DNA from: Actinomycetes bacterium
GTDB lineage: Bacteria > Actinomycetota > Acidimicrobiia > Acidimicrobiales > Microtrichaceae
Reading direction: 5' to 3'
NCBI GenBank assembly: GCA_023437745.1
Contig: JAEZFI010000029.1
Location: 1 to 11,115, forward strand
Length of the DNA: 11,115 nt
Shown here: positions 5,804 to 11,115 of the stretch, piece by piece
Layout: each line of letters opens with the position of its first letter
Numbering within the stretch: the first letter of the stretch is position 1
Notes under the pieces: generated by a model
Databases searched by the model: none
Told to the model about the DNA's origin: nothing
What the model saw: only the letters and a program-made list of their open reading frames with translations
Program-made: the position numbers and the translations under genes

Positions 5804-7740
5804 GAACCACCCTCCACCACGTGCAGGCCCGGATGCTCCGGAGTATCACCGTTCGAGCCCGGAGGCCCCCCGTCCTCGATGCCGTCCGGACCGGACTGCA
5901 GCTCCTTCTTGGGCGGCATCAGCTCGCCGGCCAGCGTCGTCTCGAGCTCGACGCCCGGAGCGTAGACGGAGCGCATGACCTCTTCGACGGTCGTCACGCC
6001 GTCTGCGACGAGTTGGAAGGCCTCGACCTGCATGGTGCGCATGCCTTCCTTGACCGCCACCTTGCGCATCGCGGTGTGCGTCGCCTTGTCGACGATCATC
6101 TGGCGGATGGTGTCGGACACCACCAGCAGCTCGTAGACGCCCACGCGGCCGCGGTAGCCGCTGAAGTTGCACATGTTGCAGCCGATGCCCTTCTTGAAGG
6201 TGGCTGCGCCGGTGCCGATCTGCGAGGCGACGAGACGGACCTGGTCCGACGGCGGGTGGTACGGGCCGGTGCACGACGCGCAGTTGCGACGGAGCAGCCG
6301 CTGGCCCATGACGCCACTGACCGCCGACGCGACGAGGAACGGCTCGAGGCCCATGTCGGTGAAGCGGTGGAGCGCGGCGACCGAGTCGACCGCGTGGAGC
6401 GACGACAGCACGAAGTGGCCGGTGAGCGCCGCCTGCATGGCGATGGCGGCGGTCTCGATGTCGCGGATCTCGCCCACGAGGATCGTGTCGGGATCCTGGC
6501 GGAGGATGCCCCGCAGGCCGTCGGCGAACGTGATGCCCGCCGCCTCGGAGATCTGCATCTGGTTGATGCCCGAGAACTGGTACTCGACCGGGTCCTCGAC
6601 GGTGACGACGTTCTTCTGCGGGTCGTTCACCTCTTGCAGCGTGGCGTACAGCGTCGTGGTCTTGCCCGAACCCGTGGGTCCCGTGACGAGCAGCATGCCG
6701 AGCGGCGCCTTCACGATCTTCATCAACGACTTGATGAGCGCGTCGGGCATGCCGAGGTCGCTGAGCCCGATCAGCGACCGCTGCTTGTCGAGGAGCCGGA
6801 GCACCAGCTTCTCGCCGTGGACCGTGGCCACCACCGAGGTCCGGATGTCGATCGGGCGCTCGTCGACGATCACGGAGAACTGACCGTCCTGCGGACGACG
6901 GCGCTCCACGATGTTGAGCTTCGCCATCACCTTGATGCGGCTGGAGATCGCGGCGCCCATCTTGAGCGGGAGGGCGATGGCCTCGGACAACGCCCCGTCC
7001 ACGCGGTACCGGACCCGGATGCCGGTCTCCTGGGCCTCGATGTGGATGTCGGACGCACGCACCCGGACGCCCTGCGTGATGATGCGGTTCACCACCTGCA
7101 CCACCGGCGCGTTCTCGTCGACCTTCTTGAGGTCGATGTCCTCGGTGCTGATGTCCTCTTCGGTCAGCTCGAGCGCCTGGATGTAGACCGACGCCTGGCT
7201 CAGGACGTTGTACTCGTGGTCGAGCAGGCGGTCGATGTCCGAGCCGATGCCGATCAGCACGCCCACCCGGCCGCAGACCTGCGTGAGCTCGCGGATCGCC
7301 TCGGTGTTCAGCGGGTCGGCGGTGACGATCCAGGTGCGGTCGTCCTCGTCGATGCGGAAGGGCAGCACCCGGTACTTGCGGGCGAGGTCCTCGCCCACCC
7401 GGTCGAGCGCCAGCCGTTGGGGTGACTCGCCACGGAGGTCGGCCAGCTTGATCTGGAACTGCGTGGCGAGCGTGGCAGCGAGCGTCTCCTCGTCGAGACC
7501 CAGGATCTCGCCGATCCGGCCACCCGTCTCCTTCTGCCTGATGAGCGCGTCGGTGAGCTGCTCCGCGCTGATCACCCCGGACTGCAGCAGCACCTCGCCG
7601 ATCAGCGGGCGCTGGTCCGTCATCCAGTGGTTGATCTCGTTGTCGAGGCGCTCCGTGTTGATGGGCGCGTCAGGGACCTTGCGGCGACCCTTCTGATGGG
7701 GGCCGCCAGAACCCTGGTCGACCCGAGAACGCCTGAGCAC
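5800..7740 (-). CDS. pilB: Type IV pilus extension ATPase PilB
   Basis: This hexameric cytoplasmic ATPase powers pilus polymerisation. The product has 646 residues. An N-terminal MshEN/GspE-type domain (about 45-185, beginning LIGEVLLQSGVISAEQL) precedes the GspE core: DIHIE (231-235), Walker A GPTGSGKTTT (354-363), Asp box VEDPVEY (381-387), Walker B DPDTILVGEIRD (416-427) and a His box reading TGHFVLSSLHAVDS (440-453). A zinc-binding tetracysteine, C487-x2-C490 and C521-x2-C524, identifies PilB/GspE rather than PilT. MshEN domains in other PilB/MshE proteins bind c-di-GMP; whether this one does is inference. Oddities are the His box (usual form STLHTNDA) and an acidic Pro/Gly-rich tail of about 40 residues (605-646). 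The GTG start at 7740 is chosen for its GGGGAG Shine-Dalgarno 8 nt upstream. It heads the pilB-pilC operon. Confidence 0.95.
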   Translation of the reverse strand: MLRRSRVDQGSGGPHQKGRRKVPDAPINTERLDNEINHWMTDQRPLIGEVLLQSGVISAEQLTDALIRQKETGGRIGEILGLDEETLAATLATQFQIKLADLRGESPQRLALDRVGEDLARKYRVLPFRIDEDDRTWIVTADPLNTEAIRELTQVCGRVGVLIGIGSDIDRLLDHEYNVLSQASVYIQALELTEEDISTEDIDLKKVDENAPVVQVVNRIITQGVRVRASDIHIEAQETGIRVRYRVDGALSEAIALPLKMGAAISSRIKVMAKLNIVERRRPQDGQFSVIVDERPIDIRTSVVATVHGEKLVLRLLDKQRSLIGLSDLGMPDALIKSLMKIVKAPLGMLLVTGPTGSGKTTTLYATLQEVNDPQKNVVTVEDPVEYQFSGINQMQISEAAGITFADGLRGILRQDPDTILVGEIRDIETAAIAMQAALTGHFVLSSLHAVDSVAALHRFTDMGLEPFLVASAVSGVMGQRLLRRNCASCTGPYHPPSDQVRLVASQIGTGAATFKKGIGCNMCNFSGYRGRVGVYELLVVSDTIRQMIVDKATHTAMRKVAVKEGMRTMQVEAFQLVADGVTTVEEVMRSVYAPGVELETTLAGELMPPKKELQSGPDGIEDGGPPGSNGDTPEHPGLHVVEGGS

Positions 7741-7748
7741 CGATCAAT

Positions 7749-7776
7749 CTCCCCGCTCCGGCGGTGCCACCACCGG
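7749..7776 (-). promoter_or_regulatory. pilB ribosome binding site with adjacent leader hairpin
   Basis: On the minus strand GGGGAG (7749-7754) lies 8 nt before the GTG start of pilB and supports that start. Three nt upstream of it is a compact hairpin at 7758-7776: CCGGTGGT, a GGC loop and ACCGCCGG, 8 bp with one T-G pair. The stem does not cover the Shine-Dalgarno, but could affect ribosome access or mRNA stability. Confidence 0.5.
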
Positions 7777-7834
7777 AATCTCACTCCATCGTGCTCGGAT
7801 CCTCATCCGTAGCCTCCCGCACGACAGAAACGAA

Positions 7835-7864
7835 AGTGTGAAGCAGTCTCGCACAGCGAGTCAA
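7835..7864 (-). promoter_or_regulatory. Candidate pilB-pilC promoter (TTGACT-18-CACACT)
   Basis: On the minus strand a near-consensus -35, TTGACT (7859-7864), is followed after 18 bp by CACACT (7835-7840), which keeps only the A and final T of a -10. It would give a pilB leader of about 85-90 nt. The -35 is good and the -10 poor, so this is tentative. Confidence 0.4.
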
Positions 7865-8031
7865 ACATTCGCACCGCACCGGATCGACGGCGATCGTCCA
7901 CCGGCCATGACATCCCACGAAAGGTACCACCGGACCCTCGGAATTCAACACGCACGGTGGCCGACGGATCGCGCCGCGCGGCGAGCGGCTCCAGCCCTCG
8001 AGGTCCCGGCCAAACATCGTTCGCATTTTCA

Positions 8032-8061
8032 TGGACGACGTCGCTGAAGTCGTGCTAGGAA
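8032..8061 (+). promoter_or_regulatory. Weak candidate promoter for the secreted TIG protein
   Basis: TGGACG (8032-8037) is followed after 18 bp by TAGGAA (8056-8061), preceded by TGC as in an extended -10 (TGnTAGGAA). The -35 is weak. Placement about 55 nt before the start is sensible, but this call rests on little. Confidence 0.25.
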
Positions 8062-8103
8062 CTGTCCCGCTGTCGTGGCGGCGGCATGGCGCAACTCGCG
8101 CCG

Positions 8104-8116
8104 AGGGAGCGGGGAG
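8104..8116 (+). promoter_or_regulatory. Shine-Dalgarno deciding the start of the secreted TIG protein
   Basis: The purine-rich AGGGAGCGGGGAG sits just before tandem ATG codons at 8119 and 8122. AGGGAG is 8 nt from the first ATG, and GGGGAG is 5 nt from the second. It favours these over the in-frame ATG at 8086, which has only a GGCGGCGG-like run upstream. Confidence 0.6.
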
Positions 8117-8118
8117 AG

Positions 8119-11115
8119 ATGATGTCGGTTCGGGACGTGGCTGGGACAGTTTTCGGACGGCGGAGGTCGAAGGCAGTGGCCTCGCTCCTCACCCTCGGAC
8201 TGCTGCTCCTGGCGATGCAGCTGCCCGCCACCACGGCCGGAGCCCAGACCGGTGCGGACTTCACGCTCGTGGTCTCGCCGTCGTCGCAGACCCTGGCGCC
8301 GGGTGGCACCGCCGTCTTCCTCGTCGAGCTGGGCTCGCTCGAGGGCTTCGCCTCGCCGGTGGCCCTGAGCGTCAGCGGCCTGCCCGCGGGGGTGACCGCC
8401 TCCTTCGCACCGGCCACCGTCACCCCCAACGGACGCTCCTTCCTCACGATCACCGCGGGCACGGCGGCGCCGCTCGGGCAAGTCTCGCTCGTCGTCAGCG
8501 GTACCGGCGGCGGAAAGACCCACACATCGAATGCCACCGCCAACGTGGACTTCGCACTCGTCCCGCGCTGCCTCGTCGAGGTGACCGGCGTCGTGCGCGA
8601 GACCGGGGAAGGTGGCCCCCCCATCGCGGGCGCCACGGTGTCGGCGGCTGGCCGGACCGCCCTCACGGATGCCACCGGCGCCTACACGCTGACCGGGCTC
8701 GCCCTCGGGAACAACAATGCCCCGATCGCCCAGGTGGTGACGGCCACCAAGAACGTCCCCGCCGCCAACCGCATCGGCGACTACTGGAACGCCAGCGCGA
8801 CCGGCGTCCTCGTGTGCGGTCGCACCACCACGGTCGACATCGCCATGCTCAAGGTCACCCCGGCGACGCTCACCGGCACGGTGATCGAAGGTGTGCTCGC
8901 GGCCGATGGCACGACCGTCGTGCCGCTCTCACCCGCGGTCCCCGTCCAGGGCGCGACCGCCACGATCACGAACGTCGCCACCGCCCAGTCGAACGCCGCC
9001 GGCGAGTACACCTTCGTCGATTCGACCGGACGGACGGGGATCCACCTCGGCACCGACAACGCACCCCTCAACGGTGCCATCACGGTCAGCGGCTCGGTGA
9101 CCCCGCCGGCGCGGCACCGGTACTGGAGCCGGACCATCCAGGCCGGGCCCATCGGGCCGGGTGCCGCCGTCGTGGCGCCGCCAGCGGTGCTCGTCAAGCA
9201 GTGCACCGCGGCCATCCAGGGCAAGGTCACGAACGCGCTCGACGGCAGTGGCCTGGGCGCGGTCGCCGTGCGGGTCGCATCCACCGCCGTGGGCGTCAAC
9301 GACGTCGCCAACGTCGTCACAGCTGCCGACGGCACCTTCTCCGTCCCCGAGTTCCTGTTCGGCGTCGACAACAAGCGCGCACCGGTGTCGATCACGGTCT
9401 CCCGGACCGGCTTCAGCGCTCCCCCCTTCACGACGGCCAGCCTGGGGTGCGGGGAGACGGCGCAGGTGACCATCCCGATGACGGCGCCGACGGCCATGCT
9501 CTACGGCTCGGTGAGCAGCAGGGTGGTCAACAAGGACACCGGTCAGGGGATGGCCGGCCTGGCGGTCACGATGTCGAACTGCGCAGCCCTCGTCTCGGGC
9601 GACTGCGCCGGCACGACCGCCGCCGACGGCACCTTCAGCTTCCCGGTCCCTGTCGGGACCGCCACCACCGCCTCGCTGAGCGGGAACCTCGTCGTGACCG
9701 TGCCCCTCGCGACGTTCTGGCCCTCGTCCACGCCGATCAGCGTCAAGGTCGGGGCACCGACAGTGGTGCCGGACATCCAGGCGGTGCCGCGGCACTTCGG
9801 CGCCGTCACCGGGGTGGTCAAGGACTCGATCAGCGGCGAGGCCGTCGCTGCGGCGCCGGTCACGAGGTCCCCGGGTGCCGGCGTCTGCGGCCCGCCGTGC
9901 CAGACCAACGCCTCCGGTCAGTACTCGATCACGGCGATGCCGCTGAACACGAACAACGTCAACCTCAACTACACGGTGACGGTGTCGCCGGTGGGCTACT
10001 GGCCGAAGTCGCAGGTCGTGGTCGCCGTGGCGGACGTCACCAAGACGGCCGACTTCACCCTCGTGAAGAAGTGCGCCGGCGGCACGATCAGAGGGACCGT
10101 CGTCAGCGCCGCCGACCAGCAGCCCATCGCAGGCGCGGCGGTGTCCGTCCCCGGCCAGGCCGCGGTGAGCACCAACGCGCTCGGCCAGTACGTGCTCCAG
10201 AACGTCGAGGTCGGTGTCGACAACGCCGCCCGCGTCGTCGGCGTCACTGCCTCGGCGACGAACTTCTACCCCCGGACGGTCAACGTCACGGTGAGCTGCG
10301 GTTCCGACACCGAACTGAACTTCGGGTTCCGGCCGTCGGTCACCGCGGTGAGCCCGTCCTCCGGGCCCACCAGCGGTGGCACGCCGGTGACCATCACCGG
10401 CGCCAACCTCGACGGGGCCCTTGCGGTCTCGTTCGGCGGCACCCCCGCCACCAATGTCGTGGCCGTCTCCGACACGCAGGTCACCGCGGTGTCGCCGCCG
10501 CACGCCGCCGGCGTGGTCAACGTGACCGTCACGACGCCCAATGGCACCAGCTCCGCGAGCACGGCCGACGAGTTCACCTACGAGGCGCCGCCGGCGGTGC
10601 CGACCGTGACCGGGATCGCACCGGCGAGCGGACCTGCCGCCGGTGGGACCAGCGTGACGATCACCGGCACCAACCTGACCGGCGTCACCGCCGTCCGGTT
10701 CGGTGACACCGACGCGCTCTTCACCTTCGGATCGGACACCAGCGTCACCGCCACCGCACCCGCCCACGCGGCCGGCATCGTCGACGTCACCGTCACCACC
10801 TCCTCGGGGACCAGCGCCGTCAACGCGGCAGCACGCTTCACCTACGAAGCAGCACCCATCCCCGCACCCACCATCACCGGGATCGCACCGGCGAGCGGAC
10901 CTGCCGCCGGTGGGACCAGCGTGACGATCACCGGCACCAACCTGACCGGAGCGACCGGCGCCTCCTTCGGGGGCACCAACACCACCGTCACCGTCGTCTC
11001 CGACACCCAGGCCACCGCCGTCACCCCGGCACACGCCGCCGGTGCGGTCGACGTCACCATCACGACCCCGACGGGAACCAGCGCCACCAACGCGGCAGCA
11101 CGCTTCACCTACGAA
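8119..11115 (+). CDS. Large secreted multidomain protein: Ig-like, six carboxypeptidase-regulatory-like repeats, IPT/TIG array; 3' end beyond window
   Basis: The frame is open for 999 codons to the window end. An N-terminal Sec signal is clear: basic FGRRRSK (12-18), a Leu-rich core (about 20-35) and an AGA cleavage site before Q43. Residues about 46-147 form an Ig-like domain (SPSSQTLAPGGTAVF, GFASPVALSVSGLPAGVTA). Residues about 151-738 hold six repeats of 85-115 residues, each starting like G-x-V with GAxV and (A/N)x-G-x-(Y/F), the pattern of carboxypeptidase-regulatory-like beta-sandwiches. Several repeats share a G-x-(D/N)-N motif (197, 311, 415, 610 as N-x-N-N, 699), a later aromatic YW/FW/FY pair, and a Cys near the boundary (151, 233, 362, 444, 652, 727). 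From 739 come IPT/TIG domains (739-822, 827-910, 917-999 and probably more), with GIAPASGP, GGTSVTITG and RFTYE. No enzyme motif is seen. A cell-surface or matrix adhesin role is plausible from the domains. It is divergent from pilB, but a link to pili is inference. The alternative start ATG 8086 is less likely. Confidence 0.85.
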   Translation, partial: MMSVRDVAGTVFGRRRSKAVASLLTLGLLLLAMQLPATTAGAQTGADFTLVVSPSSQTLAPGGTAVFLVELGSLEGFASPVALSVSGLPAGVTASFAPATVTPNGRSFLTITAGTAAPLGQVSLVVSGTGGGKTHTSNATANVDFALVPRCLVEVTGVVRETGEGGPPIAGATVSAAGRTALTDATGAYTLTGLALGNNNAPIAQVVTATKNVPAANRIGDYWNASATGVLVCGRTTTVDIAMLKVTPATLTGTVIEGVLAADGTTVVPLSPAVPVQGATATITNVATAQSNAAGEYTFVDSTGRTGIHLGTDNAPLNGAITVSGSVTPPARHRYWSRTIQAGPIGPGAAVVAPPAVLVKQCTAAIQGKVTNALDGSGLGAVAVRVASTAVGVNDVANVVTAADGTFSVPEFLFGVDNKRAPVSITVSRTGFSAPPFTTASLGCGETAQVTIPMTAPTAMLYGSVSSRVVNKDTGQGMAGLAVTMSNCAALVSGDCAGTTAADGTFSFPVPVGTATTASLSGNLVVTVPLATFWPSSTPISVKVGAPTVVPDIQAVPRHFGAVTGVVKDSISGEAVAAAPVTRSPGAGVCGPPCQTNASGQYSITAMPLNTNNVNLNYTVTVSPVGYWPKSQVVVAVADVTKTADFTLVKKCAGGTIRGTVVSAADQQPIAGAAVSVPGQAAVSTNALGQYVLQNVEVGVDNAARVVGVTASATNFYPRTVNVTVSCGSDTELNFGFRPSVTAVSPSSGPTSGGTPVTITGANLDGALAVSFGGTPATNVVAVSDTQVTAVSPPHAAGVVNVTVTTPNGTSSASTADEFTYEAPPAVPTVTGIAPASGPAAGGTSVTITGTNLTGVTAVRFGDTDALFTFGSDTSVTATAPAHAAGIVDVTVTTSSGTSAVNAAARFTYEAAPIPAPTITGIAPASGPAAGGTSVTITGTNLTGATGASFGGTNTTVTVVSDTQATAVTPAHAAGAVDVTITTPTGTSATNAAARFTYE
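10609..10682 (+). repeat. 74-bp exact direct repeat, copy 1 (TIG2)
   Basis: This stretch, encoding the start of the second TIG domain (TGIAPASGPAAGG onward), is identical base for base with 10876-10949, exactly 267 bp (89 codons) downstream. The 3' ends of the two units also match exactly (10821-10848 and 11088-11115), while the middles have diverged. The pattern suggests a recent tandem duplication or gene conversion between units. Confidence 0.95.
10876..10949 (+). repeat. 74-bp exact direct repeat, copy 2 (TIG3)
   Basis: Second copy of the 10609-10682 sequence in the third TIG domain. The matching unit end at 11088-11115 reaches the window edge, so further 267-bp units may follow. Confidence 0.95.

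Larger units (their letters stand above)
7741..8118. other. Divergent intergenic region between pilB and the secreted TIG protein
   Basis: A 378-bp region separates the divergent pilB and the secreted repeat protein gene. It contains the pilB ribosome binding site and leader hairpin, a candidate pilB promoter, a weak candidate promoter for the rightward gene and that gene's ribosome binding site, each listed separately. I looked for the conserved cores of GEMM-type c-di-GMP and ydaO-type c-di-AMP riboswitches and did not see them. No small gene is convincing here. Confidence 0.6.

Noticed and set aside
4478..5965. Plus-strand open frame of 495 codons over pilC
   Set aside because: Antisense shadow of pilC, His/Asp/Arg-rich; pilC is unmistakable on the other strand.
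5821..7425. Plus-strand open frame of 534 codons over pilB
   Set aside because: Antisense shadow of pilB with the same His/Asp/Arg-rich composition.
7741..8118. c-di-GMP riboswitch upstream of pilB or the TIG protein
   Set aside because: Considered because T4P genes are often under such control, but the conserved GEMM core sequences are not present on either strand by eye.
8031..10706. Plus-strand open frame of 891 codons
   Set aside because: Arg/His/Gly-rich with no recognisable domain, one frame off the real secreted protein at 8119-11115, which has a signal peptide and TIG motifs. A G+C-rich shadow.
8929..11034. Minus-strand open frame of 701 codons antisense to the TIG protein
   Set aside because: Low-complexity Gly/Arg/Asp composition mirroring the repeated sense codons; no family similarity and no ribosome binding site seen.

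Overview
The window is G+C-rich (about two thirds by eye) and carries a nearly complete type IV pilus (T4P) assembly locus, plus the first 999 codons of a large secreted repeat protein. High G+C, GTG/TTG starts, 4-bp gene overlaps, PilB/PilC/PilT/PilD-type proteins and no sign of a secretin suggest an actinomycetote. Acidimicrobiia-like bacteria are a plausible home, but that placement is inference from style, not a search result.

Layout. On the minus strand, left of position 3251, lies a tightly packed run read right to left: pilT (2124-3251), pilD prepilin peptidase (1273-2127), a PilX-like minor pilin (654-1160) and a second minor pilin (1-657) cut by the window edge. pilT/pilD and the two minor pilins are joined by GTGA start/stop overlaps. 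The major pilin pilA (3597-3932) is alone on the plus strand, with its own promoter, a strong ribosome binding site and a textbook terminator. To its right, a second minus-strand operon reads pilB (5800-7740) then pilC (4583-5803), joined by an ATGA overlap. pilA and pilC are convergent, separated by about 590 bp with no convincing gene but several perfect inverted repeats.

Right of pilB, across a 378-bp divergent intergenic region, a plus-strand gene starts at 8119 and runs off the window. It encodes a signal peptide, an Ig-like domain, six carboxypeptidase-regulatory-like beta-sandwich repeats and at least three IPT/TIG domains. The last two TIG units are near-identical in DNA over long stretches, as in a recent tandem duplication.

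How the parts work together: PilD cleaves and methylates the prepilins (PilA and the two minor pilins); PilB powers extension through the PilC platform; PilT powers retraction; the minor pilins probably prime assembly or sit at the tip. The secreted TIG protein may be a surface adhesin used with the pili, but only proximity supports that. The alignment proteins PilM/N/O are not in the window. The two edge genes (1-657 minus and 8119-11115 plus) are open at the window ends, and the long competing frames over them are shadows.
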